Below are positions 1 to 7,471 of a stretch of 9,789 nucleotides of DNA, one piece after another. This DNA is from Caldilinea sp. (GTDB taxonomy: Bacteria; Chloroflexota; Anaerolineae; Caldilineales; Caldilineaceae), in NCBI GenBank assembly GCA_026389955.1, contig JAPLGY010000188.1, forward strand, positions 1 to 9,789, in the 5' to 3' direction. A program made the translations under genes and the position numbers. Positions within the stretch are counted from its first letter, which is position 1. Each line of letters opens with the position of its first letter. The notes beneath the pieces were generated by a model, which saw only the letters and a list, made by a program, of their open reading frames with translations, was not told where the DNA came from and made no database searches.

Positions 1-59
1 TCAGCAAGGTCTACCACAATCTGGAATTGACCGAGGATGTGGTCGCACAGTTTGCCTGA
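1..59 (+). CDS. yebC: YebC/PmpR-family protein, C-terminal end only (partial)
   Basis: Only the last 18 codons and a TGA stop (57-59) are inside the window; the frame starts at base 3. The tail reads SKVYHNLELTEDVVAQFA. The V-Y-H-N-L/V-E motif is the usual ending of YebC/PmpR proteins, which act as transcription regulators and, in recent work, as translation factors that help ribosomes at difficult sequences. The order yebC-ruvC-ruvA is common in bacteria, and ruvC starts 15 bases after this stop, so the three genes probably share a transcript. The identification rests on the short tail and on gene order, because the body of the protein is outside the window. Confidence 0.82.
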   Translation, partial: SKVYHNLELTEDVVAQFA

Positions 60-74
60 CCAGAGGGTTGGCTG

Positions 75-620
75 GTGGGCGATCCCCTGCGGCGGCAACC
101 GATGATGGGTTGGATGGACAGCCAGCGACAACGCACGGTGCTGGGGATCGACCCTGGGACAGCTATCACCGGCTATGGGGTTGTGACCGAGCGTGTGGGG
201 GGCGATTTTGAATTGTTGGCCTGCGGTGTCATCCGCACCGAGGCTGATGTTCCGATGCACCTGCGGCTGCTGGAGATTTTTCAAGATTTGCAGCGGTTGT
301 TGGCTGAATTTGCGCCCGATGAAGTGGCGGTCGAGAAACTGTTTTTTGGGCGCAATGTCACGACTGCGTTGTCTGTCGGGCAGGCACGGGGGGCTGTGCT
401 GCTGGGAGCTGCGTTGGCTGGATTGCCCGTCGCCGAATATACCCCGGCCGAGGTGAAACAGGCGATCGCTGGCTACGGCAACGCCGACAAAGCCCAGGTG
501 CAGCAGATGGTGATGCACCTGTTGCACCTGGCTGTGCCACCCAACCCGGACGATGCCGCCGACGGGGTGGCCATTGCCATCTGTCATTTGCAAACGATTC
601 AATACAACCGGCTGCTCTGA
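75..620 (+). CDS. ruvC: RuvC, Holliday junction resolvase (crossover junction endodeoxyribonuclease)
   Basis: RuvC cuts Holliday junctions symmetrically as a dimer, working with RuvA and RuvB in recombinational repair. The RNase H-like fold is clear. Four acidic active-site residues are visible: D26 in LGIDPG, E87 in VEKLFF, and D160 and D163 in NPDDAADG, matching E. coli D7, E66, D138 and D141. The start is uncertain. GTG 75 has a good ribosome binding site (AGAGGG, 62-67, 7-base spacing) but adds about 19 residues before the usual N-terminus. ATG 102, 105 or 114 would give a length closer to the family, but none has a clear Shine-Dalgarno sequence. It follows yebC by 15 bases and precedes ruvA by 57. 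Function is well supported; only the first codons are open. Confidence 0.96.
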   Translation: MGDPLRRQPMMGWMDSQRQRTVLGIDPGTAITGYGVVTERVGGDFELLACGVIRTEADVPMHLRLLEIFQDLQRLLAEFAPDEVAVEKLFFGRNVTTALSVGQARGAVLLGAALAGLPVAEYTPAEVKQAIAGYGNADKAQVQQMVMHLLHLAVPPNPDDAADGVAIAICHLQTIQYNRLL

Positions 621-626
621 GCCTGC

Positions 627-652
627 TGGCGGCAGAGATGGAGCTGCCACCA
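627..652 (+). other. Small imperfect hairpin in the ruvC-ruvA gap
   Basis: TGG-c-GGCAG (627-635) can pair with CTGCC-a-CCA (644-652) across an 8-base loop, giving eight base pairs and one mismatch. There is no T-run after it, so it is not a standard terminator. It lies 25 bases before the ruvA start, and ruvA lacks an obvious Shine-Dalgarno sequence. It could affect RNA stability or translation between the two genes, or be chance in GC-rich DNA. Confidence 0.25.
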
Positions 653-677
653 CAATCAGTCGAAACGAGCACTCTTG

Positions 678-1268
678 ATGATCCGGATCGTACGTGGACA
701 AGTGGCCATTCGGCAGAAGGATTTGTTGGTTGTCGATGTAGGGGGAGAGCGCGGCGGAATCGCTTTCAAGGTGTTTGTGACGGAACCGACGGCGGCGCGC
801 CACCAGCAGGGAAGTGCAGCGGCTCTTCACACCTACCTGCAGGTGCGCGAAGACGCGCTCTCCCTTTACGGATTTGAGAGCGAAGAAGAGCTGTCGATCT
901 TTGAATTGCTGCTCACGGTGAGCGGTGTGGGTCCCAAAGTGGCGCTCAGCACGTTGAGTTCGCTGGCCCCGGACGCGCTGCGTCTGGCTCTGGCCAACGG
1001 GGAGGCCAGCCTGATCGCGCGGGTCCCAGGGATCGGCAAGCGAACCGCCGAGAAGATTGTTCTGGAGTTGAAAGACAAGGTCAAAGCCCCGTCTACCGGC
1101 ATCGAGAGGCTGGCCCAACTCAGCGCAGCCGACGCCGAGGTGATCGACGCGCTGGTGGCGCTGGGATACAGCCTGGTCGAGGCACAGCGTGCCATCCAGG
1201 GGCTGCCGCGTGAGGCGACAACGGTCGAAGAGCGGCTGCGGCTGGCGCTCAGCGCTTTTGACAGATAA
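678..1268 (+). CDS. ruvA: RuvA, Holliday junction DNA-binding subunit of the RuvAB helicase
   Basis: RuvA binds four-way DNA junctions as a tetramer and loads the RuvB motor for branch migration. The 196-residue protein has the full three-domain layout. An N-terminal OB fold covers about residues 1-62, with the acidic-pin pair E58/D59 in the REDALSLYGF stretch. Two helix-hairpin-helix motifs follow, LLTVSGVGPKVAL (about 78-90) and IARVPGIGKRTAEKI (about 113-127). A C-terminal RuvB-contacting domain starts near 153 (DAEVIDALVALGYS). ATG 678 is chosen because MIRIVRG matches the family's start; TTG 675 lies just upstream. No strong ribosome binding site is visible (ACGAG only), so translation may depend on ruvC read-through. 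ruvB is not next: efp follows under its own promoter. Confidence 0.96.
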   Translation: MIRIVRGQVAIRQKDLLVVDVGGERGGIAFKVFVTEPTAARHQQGSAAALHTYLQVREDALSLYGFESEEELSIFELLLTVSGVGPKVALSTLSSLAPDALRLALANGEASLIARVPGIGKRTAEKIVLELKDKVKAPSTGIERLAQLSAADAEVIDALVALGYSLVEAQRAIQGLPREATTVEERLRLALSAFDR

Positions 1269-1274
1269 GAGTGT

Positions 1275-1304
1275 TTGCCGTCGTTTTGCCAGCACCACTA
1301 TAAT
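1275..1304 (+). promoter_or_regulatory. Probable sigma-70-type promoter for efp
   Basis: A perfect TATAAT -10 box lies at 1299-1304, with TTGCCG (4 of 6 consensus bases) at 1275-1280 and an 18-bp spacer. Transcription would start near 1311, giving a leader of about 53 bases before the efp ATG. The promoter sits right after the ruvA stop and inside a 13-bp inverted repeat (1279-1316). The box match is seen directly; use in the cell is inferred. Confidence 0.62.
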
Positions 1305-1316
1305 GCTGGAACGACG
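1279..1316 (+). repeat. 13-bp imperfect inverted repeat spanning the efp promoter
   Basis: The left arm is CGTCGTT (1279-1285), a TTG bulge (1286-1288), then CCAGCA (1289-1294). The right arm is TGCTGG (1304-1309) followed by AACGACG (1310-1316). All 13 bases pair, with a 9-base centre that includes most of the -10 box. There is no T-run after it, so a classic terminator is unlikely. It could be an operator, or an RNA hairpin protecting the 3' end of the ruvCA message. It begins 11 bases after the ruvA stop. Confidence 0.55.
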
Positions 1317-1363
1317 CGAAGACTAGACCTACAACAACGAGCGAGGAATCGACAAGGACCTAT

Positions 1364-1930
1364 ATGGCGGAAGTACAGACGCTGCGCAAAGGGGATATTT
1401 ATGAGGAAGAGAACCATCTCTGGCGTGTCCTGGAATACCAGCACATAAAAGTGGCCCGAGGAGGGGCGACGATCCGTCTGAAGGTGCGCAACGTGCGCAC
1501 AGGTTCGACGGTCGAGAAGACCTACAACAACGGCACGCGTCTCAACGATGTCGAGCTTGACAAAGACAACGTCCAGTATCTTTATCGAGACGGGGAGGTC
1601 TACCACTTCATGAACACGGAGACCTTCGAACAGCTGGAACTGGGCCCGGATCTGATGGACGACATCAAGGGCTATCTGATCGAAAACGCTGTGGTAAGCA
1701 TCGAAAGCTATACAGGGGAGCCGCTGTCGATCAAATTGCCGACAGCAGTGGACCTGCGTGTGGTCTGGGCCGAGGCAGCGGTTCAAGGCGACACGGCCAA
1801 TGCCCCTACCAAGACAGTCGAGTTGGAGACAGGGCTGCGCACGCAGGTGCCGATGTTTGTCCAGGAAGGAGATGTGGTGCGTGTGGACACCACGCGGAAT
1901 GGCGCGTACGTGACGCGGGTCAAACAATAA
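1364..1930 (+). CDS. efp: Elongation factor P (EF-P)
   Basis: EF-P enters the ribosomal E site and helps peptide-bond formation at proline runs. The 188-residue length is normal. Domain I (KOW-like, about 1-65) contains the loop that reaches the P-site tRNA. Domain II is an OB fold (about 66-127, with YLYRDGEVYHFMNTETFEQ). The C-terminal OB fold (about 128-188) contains GDTANAPTKTVELETG and the ending VRVDTTRNGAYVTRVK. The loop reads IKVARGGA, so residue 32 at the tip is arginine where E. coli has a beta-lysylated lysine in PGKGQ. A good ribosome binding site (AAGGA, 1354-1358) lies 5 bases before the ATG. The gene has its own promoter upstream and a strong terminator downstream, so it is probably monocistronic. 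Confidence 0.97.
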   Translation: MAEVQTLRKGDIYEEENHLWRVLEYQHIKVARGGATIRLKVRNVRTGSTVEKTYNNGTRLNDVELDKDNVQYLYRDGEVYHFMNTETFEQLELGPDLMDDIKGYLIENAVVSIESYTGEPLSIKLPTAVDLRVVWAEAAVQGDTANAPTKTVELETGLRTQVPMFVQEGDVVRVDTTRNGAYVTRVKQ

Positions 1931-1940
1931 GAAGTGCCCC

Positions 1941-1990
1941 CAGGCAGGGCCCTGTATTTGCTGAATTGGGGCCCTGCCTGTATACTTTTT
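1941..1990 (+). terminator. Intrinsic terminator after efp
   Basis: A perfect 12-bp GC-rich stem, CAGGCAGGGCCC (1941-1952) with GGGCCCTGCCTG (1969-1980), closes a 16-base loop and is followed by TATACTTTTT (1981-1990). It begins 11 bases after the efp stop and should end the efp transcript. The T-tract begins with a TATACT box that may serve as the -10 of the following tRNA gene. Confidence 0.88.
1958..1986 (+). promoter_or_regulatory. Possible promoter for tRNA-Thr, overlapping the efp terminator
   Basis: TATACT (1981-1986, 5 of 6 consensus) lies 17 bp after TTGCTG (1958-1963, 3 of 6). The -35 falls in the loop of the efp terminator and the spacer covers its right stem arm. Transcription would begin around 1993, about 10 bases before the mature tRNA 5' end. 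The -10 is convincing and the -35 is weak. The placement makes sense because the strong terminator would otherwise leave the tRNA without a transcript. Confidence 0.5.
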
Positions 1991-2002
1991 AGGGTCAAAA
2001 TT

Positions 2003-2075
<73 letters not shown>

Positions 2076-2098
2076 TTCTCCCCGAAGCGTCCTCCTTT

Positions 2099-2542
2099 TC
2101 ACCCGATAGGAAGGACCCCAGAAGTGACGTTGCGCAGCTGCACAGAAAAATTTTCCCAAATCGCTGTCAGGCGTGGGCAGACTTCAGCAGGAAGAGGTCC
2201 TTTTTGGATGGAATGGGCTGCTGCTTCGAGCTGTTCAAGTGTGGAAATCCCAAGCACGGTCGAGGAGACCGCGGGCAGGCTGCTGGCAAACCGCAGCGCA
2301 GCTTCAGCAAGAGTTTCTGTATACCCTTCTTTCACCAAAAAACGAAACTGTTGCGCCAGCAGCAGATCTTCGTCGAAGCTGCCGCCGGAGGCAATCGGCT
2401 CGATCGGCACCGCTGCGTTGGCTGGCCTGTCTGCCAGATCGCCGAGGGCCCCGCCTGCCAGAACCCGGATGGCAAGCCCTGCGGTTGGGTTGAGCAGGTT
2501 GAAACAGAACTGGGCAGTGTATACCTTCTCACTTAAGCTCAT
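2099..2542 (-). pseudogene. Aldo/keto reductase, C-terminal remnant with internal loss
   Basis: The 147-residue frame matches only the end of the aldo/keto reductase barrel: NLLNPTAG (15-22), IRVLAGGAL (25-33), FLVKEGYTETLAEAALRFA (68-86) and the cofactor-loop region VLGISTLEQLEAAA (96-109). The first two-thirds of the enzyme, with the catalytic Asp-Tyr-Lys-His, is missing. From memory of the family, NPTAG and IRVLAGG are normally separated by roughly 25-30 residues; here only two residues lie between them, so an internal in-frame loss is likely. An in-frame TAG sits one codon before the ATG and there is no clear ribosome binding site. It lies 36 bases after the vanW stop and points toward the tRNA gene. 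A functional short protein cannot be excluded, but reductase activity can. Confidence 0.8.
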
Positions 2543-2578
2543 GGTCTAGTTTTCGGGATCAATGATAGTAAATCGTGG

Positions 2579-4324
2579 CTAGGGAGCCTCCTCCTTGGGC
2601 TCCGGTGTAGGGATCGGTGTGCCCGGCCCGACCAGATAGACTGCGCGCCAGGGTTGGTACTGGCTGCGCAGGGTGTCGGTGCGGGGGGTGTCGTTTTCGA
2701 CGATGGTGCGGGTGAGGACAACGGTCATGCCCTCTTTTTGCCATTCCACCTGCTGGATCTGGCCGGGTTCCAGGCTTTCGTCGACAGTATACAGCGGCGC
2801 TTCCGGTTCGATACGGTCGGTGATCTGCGCTGCGCCGATCGTCACCGTACGGGCTGGCCGGGTCCCATAAAAGTTGACAACCAGGATCCCGTTGGCGCTG
2901 TCTACCTCTGGATCGATCAGGAGATAGGCGCCGGTGTCGTTGCGGAAGCGAAAGTCGACGGTCGGGGTAAAAATGGTGGCGTCCAGACCAGGTTCGCCGT
3001 ACCAGTCGACAATATAGCCATGGTTGTAGCGCTCGACGATGGGAAAGCCTCCCTCGTAGGCGGCGCGAAAGAGGGTGGTGCTCACCTGGCAGACGCCGCC
3101 GCCCACCCCAACTGCCGTGCGGTCTCCCCAGATCACCAATGAATCTTCAAACCCGTTGGCTGAACTGACATCGCGCACGATCTCGTTGAAACTGAAGGTT
3201 TCCCCAGGTGGAATGACGACCCCCTCAAACTGCTGGGCGGCGACCTCCACGTTGCGGAGGCGGCTGGCGCTGCTTCCCGCAAAGGAGGTCTGGCTGCTGA
3301 TCACGAGCTCACGGAGGCCCATTTCGGCGATCCGGTTCATATCGACTGCCGGGGCCAGCGGGGTTACCGGGAGGTCTACCCTGCTGGCCTGGCTGTTGGC
3401 TGCCTCTGTGAAGGCGCGCAGGCTGGTCTCGACATCCAAGGCGCGGCCAGTCTGGCTGGGGCTGAGCACAGTCACTGCGCCGGTTGCAGGGTCGAAGCGC
3501 AGCCGTGCATCGCGCGGCCGCTGGTCGATCTGGGCTGCCAGTGCTTCCAGATAGCTGCGCAGCGCAGCAGGGGCACGTACCAGCCTGTCCACTTCTGCAG
3601 GGGCCAGGCTCAGCTGGAGATTGGAGAGACGCAGCAGCAGCGGCTCAGCGCTGGCCGGGGGGACTGCTGCCGGTTCTGGGGGGGCTGTGGGACGGACGAC
3701 CATCGGCACCCGAAGCATTCCCTGGGGAAGAGCTGTTGCAAGCTGCTGGCGCAGCTGCTCTACGGTTGCAGGGATGTCGACGGCCAGCCCAGGCTGGGCA
3801 GCGACCACGCGTGTTCCGATCCGGCGTTCGGCGCTCCCGGGGCGCTCTACCTGGGCAGCGACGGCAGAGACTGCGGAGGTCAACGGCTCTGGGGGAAGGG
3901 TCAGCCGCGATGCAAAGTGAACGCCACGCCAGCCGGCTGTCAGCTGGGCAGAGAGGTCGGGCAGCGGCAGCCCGCTGCGGCCGTACAGATAGGCACGGTT
4001 GACAGTTTCCAGAAAATCTGGCCGGGCAGGGAGCTGGTTGGTCGGCAAAGCCCACAGCTCTCCTGCATGTTCGAGGGTGATGGGAGGAAGCGGAAAAGGC
4101 AGGCGGGTCTCTGTGAGCAGTTCATAGGCCTCGCTGCGGGTCAGCCCACCGACTGCGACCCCGTCGATGTGGATTCCAGGGTAGATGCGGTAGATATGGA
4201 ACAACCCCCAGCTGGCCAGCAGCAGGAACAGAGCAAATGCCAGCAGCAGCAAGAAGAGGGCAAGCATGTCCAGCGCTGTGCGGCGGATCGGAGTGTGTGC
4301 TGGTGCAAAGGTGGGAGAACGCAT
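2579..4324 (-). CDS. VanW-family membrane-anchored cell-wall protein
   Basis: This 581-residue protein has a short basic N-terminus, one transmembrane helix (about 19-45), and an outside portion. Two related alpha/beta domains of the type often called putative peptidoglycan-binding precede VanW: about 50-205, starting [11 protein letters not shown], and about 229-322. A proline/alanine linker (211-226) separates them. The VanW domain covers about 348-465, with PPGETFSFN, the hallmark [12 protein letters not shown] (408-419) and [14 protein letters not shown]5-like beta domain (about 495-565) and a short Pro/Glu tail end it. The family is common in Gram-positive and Chloroflexota cells and is thought to act on the cell wall; its reaction is not established and it need not mean vancomycin resistance. 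ATG 4324 is chosen because it puts basic residues before the helix. The ribosome binding site is weak, and the stop of the upstream remnant is 12 bases away, so coupling to it is possible. Confidence 0.9.
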   Translation of the reverse strand: MRSPTFAPAHTPIRRTALDMLALFLLLLAFALFLLLASWGLFHIYRIYPGIHIDGVAVGGLTRSEAYELLTETRLPFPLPPITLEHAGELWALPTNQLPARPDFLETVNRAYLYGRSGLPLPDLSAQLTAGWRGVHFASRLTLPPEPLTSAVSAVAAQVERPGSAERRIGTRVVAAQPGLAVDIPATVEQLRQQLATALPQGMLRVPMVVRPTAPPEPAAVPPASAEPLLLRLSNLQLSLAPAEVDRLVRAPAALRSYLEALAAQIDQRPRDARLRFDPATGAVTVLSPSQTGRALDVETSLRAFTEAANSQASRVDLPVTPLAPAVDMNRIAEMGLRELVISSQTSFAGSSASRLRNVEVAAQQFEGVVIPPGETFSFNEIVRDVSSANGFEDSLVIWGDRTAVGVGGGVCQVSTTLFRAAYEGGFPIVERYNHGYIVDWYGEPGLDATIFTPTVDFRFRNDTGAYLLIDPEVDSANGILVVNFYGTRPARTVTIGAAQITDRIEPEAPLYTVDESLEPGQIQQVEWQKEGMTVVLTRTIVENDTPRTDTLRSQYQPWRAVYLVGPGTPIPTPEPKEEAP

Positions 4325-4336
4325 GGTGTGTTGTTT

Positions 4337-5689
4337 TCAACCGCCCAGCTGCGGCAGGATGTAGCGAAATGGGATCAGCAGATCGAGCAAGAACAGGGCC
4401 AGGAAGGGAAATGCCCAGATCAGCAGGCGGATTGTCTGGAACAGTGGGCGCCAGCGTGTTTCTGACAGCAGGCGATCGACGGAGGGAGGCAGGCTGAATC
4501 CGGCCCTGTCGACTGCGCCGATCAAAAAGAAGGGCTGCAGCAGCAAGGTCATCCCAAACAGGCCGATCAGCAGCACACTCCAGCGGTCCAGGATGTCGAT
4601 ACGCAGGTCGGCGACAGCCAGCGCGACGGCCAGCACGACGCCGAGCATGCCGGTCAATCTGCCTTGCAGCGGCTGCATCAACTCGCGCCAGGCCAGCGCC
4701 ACAAAGGTGCTGATCGGCAGCAGCCCCCAGAAGAAATAGCGGCCCTGGTGTTGGACAAATTTGAGGTTGTACCAGAGGAAGCTGGCCACGATGCCGCTAA
4801 AAACGAGCAACAGCACATAGATGCGCGGTTCCATAAAAACGCCCATCCAGCCAAAAACTCCCCAGAAACTGCGGAAGGTAAAATCCATCCCACGTTCAAG
4901 GTAGGGAATCCAGCCTTCGCGCGCAATCCACTCGGCGGTCATCGGCTGGCCGACCACGATGCGATCATGGGCCTGCAGTCCCAGAAAATCCCCGGGTCCA
5001 TACAGGGTGAGGTTGCGCGCCCACAGCGGGCTGGCCAAGAGCAGCGCGGGGAGCAGCAGGGTTGCAACAGCCTGCACCCCTTGGGCCAGGCTTCGCCGGG
5101 TAGGTCGGCTGGGGGGCTGTTCGAGCTGGGCCTGGGGAGCCAGCCAGAGGGTAAGAAAGACGGCACCTGCGGCCAGTGGCAGGAGTGCATACGCGTAGAT
5201 TTTGGTGGCCATGCCCAGCCCCAGCAGCAGACCTATCCCCAGCAAGCTGCGCATTGTTGATCGACGCGTTCATCGCCACGTGCATGGGCAGGAACGCAGC
5301 GAAGGCAGTTGCCCCCACGGTGAGCAGCGGTTTGGTCGGAAAGACGGTGGTCAGGCAGGCGTAGAGCAGCAGCAGGCTGCCGGCCCCGAGCAGCACGTTG
5401 AAGAGCCGAACCGCCACCGGGTTGCCCTGGCCGAGCAGGAAAGCGGGCACGGCAGCTACATAGTACAGGGGGGGCTGATAGGCTTCGTAGCGCAGCGGCT
5501 CGATCGAGAGGTGGGGGGGAAAGCCGCCGCTGACCAGGGCGTTGAGGTACTCCTGGTCGTAGTCGCCGGGATGGAGGAACGGCAGCCCCCGCCCCGAGGC
5601 GATCGTCGCAATGTTGCCAGGCTGGCGGCAATCGGGCGATACCCTGGCACAGAAGCTTGCATCGCGGGTTCTTGGAGCTGCAGGCGCAT
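4337..5689 (-). pseudogene. Broken GT39-like (PMT/ArnT-type) membrane glycosyltransferase
   Basis: Two frames carry parts of one polytopic membrane glycosyltransferase. The upstream part, about 5618 to 5241, encodes [28 protein letters not shown] and [15 protein letters not shown]. The downstream part is an open frame from ATG 5254 to TGA 4337 (305 residues) with [19 protein letters not shown], several hydrophobic helices, [12 protein letters not shown] and the ending [12 protein letters not shown]. The frames differ by one register, and the roughly 30-40 residues expected between SINN and the next helix are absent. The first helix and the catalytic acidic motif are also missing. The original gene may have begun at ATG 5689, two bases after the metG stop, because MRLQLQEP opens there in a third context without family similarity. 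The 305-residue frame could still be translated but lacks the active site. Confidence 0.72.
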
Positions 5690-5691
5690 GA

Positions 5692-7449
5692 TTATGCCAA
5701 CTTTTCTGCCATCGTCGCTTCATCCAGCTTGACAAAGAGGGCTTTGGGCTCGGCCAGCCGCTGTCCTGGCGGCAGCCAGCCTGGCTTCCAGACTCCGCAG
5801 GCGGGGCTGTGGTCGTAGCGCAACACACGATGGCGGCCGCGGCTGTCCTCGACCAGTTCGGTGTACTGGCGCCCAAAGAGCGGGCGGTCGTAGCCGAGCA
5901 TTGTATGGACCGCTTCGCTGGCGTGGGGCAGGATCGGCGCCCACAGCACTTTGAGCCAGTCGATCGCCTGCAGGGCCACATAGACCGTGGTTGCCGCGCG
6001 CGCTGCATCGACGCTGATCAGTTTCCAGGGGGCATTTTCGTTGAGATACTGGTTGACCCGCTGGCTGAGCTTTCGGACTTCCTGCAAGGCTGCTTTGAGT
6101 TTGACCGTCCCGTAGAGGGCTCCGACGCTGTCAAAGCCAGCCCGCACTTCGTCGAGAAAAGCCTGGTCGTCAGCGTTCAACTCTCCAGGGAGAGGAACGG
6201 CGCCCTCGAAACGTTTGTAGGCAAAGCCCAGCATGCGGTTGACCAGATTGCCCCAGTTGGCGACCAGCTCGTTGTTGACTCGGTCTTGAAATTCCTGCCA
6301 GGTGAACTCGACATCGGCGGTTTCGGGGGCCAGCGCAGTGAGGACGTAGCGCCATGCGTCAGGCTGGAACTGGGCCAGCACGGTGTTCCAGCCGATCACA
6401 TTGCCACGGCTGGTGCTGAATTTGTCGCCCCCCAGATTCAGATATTCGTTGGCCGGCACATCGTAGGGGAGATTCAGGTGGGTGGTGCCGGCGTTGTAGC
6501 CGATCAGCATGCCGGGCCAGATGATGGTGTGGAAGGGGATGTTGTCTTTGCCGATGAAATTATAGAGCCGGGCCTCCGGGTTGACGTCGGCATCCCACCA
6601 CTGTCGCCAGGCTTCGGGGTCGTCGCCCAGATGGGCCCACTCCACTGCTGCGCTCAGATAGCCGATCACAGCGTCGTACCAGACGTAGATTCGTTTGTCT
6701 GGGTATTCCCCGACCGGAATGGGGATGCCCCAGTCCAGGTCGCGGGTGATGGCGCGCCCACGCAGCTCTCGCAGTTCAAGCTGTCCGCGAGTAAAATTGA
6801 GCACATTCGGGCGCCAGTGTTCCTTGCCTTGGGCGATCCATTCCAGCAGGGGGCCGTTCATCTTCGCCAAATCGATGAAGAAATGTTCAGTCTCACGGAT
6901 TTCCAGCGCTGTGGTGCCGCTGATTTTGGAGCGCGGCTTTTTGAGCTCCAGCGCGTCGTAAATGCGGCCACAGCGGTCGCACTGATCCCCGCGCGCGTCT
7001 GTGGAGCCACAGTAGGGGCATTCGCCTTCCACATAGCGGTCGGCCAGAAATTTTCTGGCGACCGGGTCGTACCACTGGCGCTGCACATCTTTGTAGACAA
7101 AGCCAGTCTCCCAGTGGCGCAGGAACATCTGCTGGGTGACATTCCAATGGTTGGCTGTGTCGGTGTGGGTGTACAGGTCGAAGGTCAGCCCCATAGCGAG
7201 ACAGCCGTCGACAAAAAGCCCATGATATTTGTCGATGAATTCGGTGTAGGGCAGGCCCTCTTCGTCTGCCTTGAGCATGATGGGGGTGCCGTGGGTGTCT
7301 GAACCGCTCACCATCAGCACATCGCTGCCCGCCATTCGCTGAAACCGGGCAAAGATATCTGGGGGCAGATAGGCCCCGGCGATCTGGCCGATATGCTTTT
7401 CACCGTTCACGTATGGCCAGGCGACCCCGACCAGAATTTTATGTCCCAT
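5692..7449 (-). CDS. metG: Methionyl-tRNA synthetase (class I)
   Basis: MetRS joins methionine to initiator and elongator tRNA-Met. The 585-residue protein shows the complete enzyme. The Rossmann entry [13 protein letters not shown] carries the HIGH-type motif as HIGQ (19-22). [11 protein letters not shown] (48-58) follows. A zinc knuckle has cysteines C144, C147, C157 and C160. [14 protein letters not shown] (254-267) and [12 protein letters not shown] precede the KMSKS-type loop KFSTS (343-347). The anticodon domain has the N401/R405 pair in NLVNR and W475 in NENAPW, matching E. coli N391, R395 and W461. There is no C-terminal EMAP-type tRNA-binding domain. ATG 7449 is chosen because similarity starts there; the frame remains open upstream to 7581, but that part overlaps the preceding gene and looks noncoding. 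Purine-rich AAAGGGCAGGG precedes the start. It follows the small membrane gene by 22 bases. Confidence 0.97.
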   Translation of the reverse strand: MGHKILVGVAWPYVNGEKHIGQIAGAYLPPDIFARFQRMAGSDVLMVSGSDTHGTPIMLKADEEGLPYTEFIDKYHGLFVDGCLAMGLTFDLYTHTDTANHWNVTQQMFLRHWETGFVYKDVQRQWYDPVARKFLADRYVEGECPYCGSTDARGDQCDRCGRIYDALELKKPRSKISGTTALEIRETEHFFIDLAKMNGPLLEWIAQGKEHWRPNVLNFTRGQLELRELRGRAITRDLDWGIPIPVGEYPDKRIYVWYDAVIGYLSAAVEWAHLGDDPEAWRQWWDADVNPEARLYNFIGKDNIPFHTIIWPGMLIGYNAGTTHLNLPYDVPANEYLNLGGDKFSTSRGNVIGWNTVLAQFQPDAWRYVLTALAPETADVEFTWQEFQDRVNNELVANWGNLVNRMLGFAYKRFEGAVPLPGELNADDQAFLDEVRAGFDSVGALYGTVKLKAALQEVRKLSQRVNQYLNENAPWKLISVDAARAATTVYVALQAIDWLKVLWAPILPHASEAVHTMLGYDRPLFGRQYTELVEDSRGRHRVLRYDHSPACGVWKPGWLPPGQRLAEPKALFVKLDEATMAEKLA

Positions 7450-7471
7450 GCCCTGCCCTTTCGTTGTCCTG

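Noticed and set aside
1298..1927. A 209-codon - strand open frame opposite efp
   Set aside because: It mirrors efp codon positions, covers the efp promoter and leader, and shows no protein family features.
2091..2119. Possible terminator hairpin after the reductase remnant (purine/pyrimidine-rich GTCCTTCCT and AAGGAGGAC)
   Set aside because: Pairing is broken by a mismatch and depends on a wobble, and there is no T-run in the reading direction.
2871..2876. TTGACA-like promoter box inside vanW
   Set aside because: It is isolated, with no -10 box at a proper spacing and no gene start downstream on that strand.
2654..3142. A 162-codon + strand open frame opposite vanW
   Set aside because: It is antisense to the VanW and G5-like domains, with no start signal and no family resemblance.
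2579..4324. Vancomycin resistance gene
   Set aside because: The VanW domain is widespread in bacteria without resistance clusters, and there are no vanH, vanA/B, vanX, vanR or vanS genes in the window.
4965..6008. A single 347-codon - strand frame joining the metG end to the glycosyltransferase
   Set aside because: Only its middle part (about 5618-5241) is native-looking. The first part is out of frame with metG and the last part out of frame with the downstream glycosyltransferase piece.
5809..7302. A long (497-codon) open frame on the + strand opposite metG
   Set aside because: It lies entirely antisense to a certain gene, and its protein has no recognisable domain. Long antisense frames are expected in GC-rich DNA with strong third-position bias.
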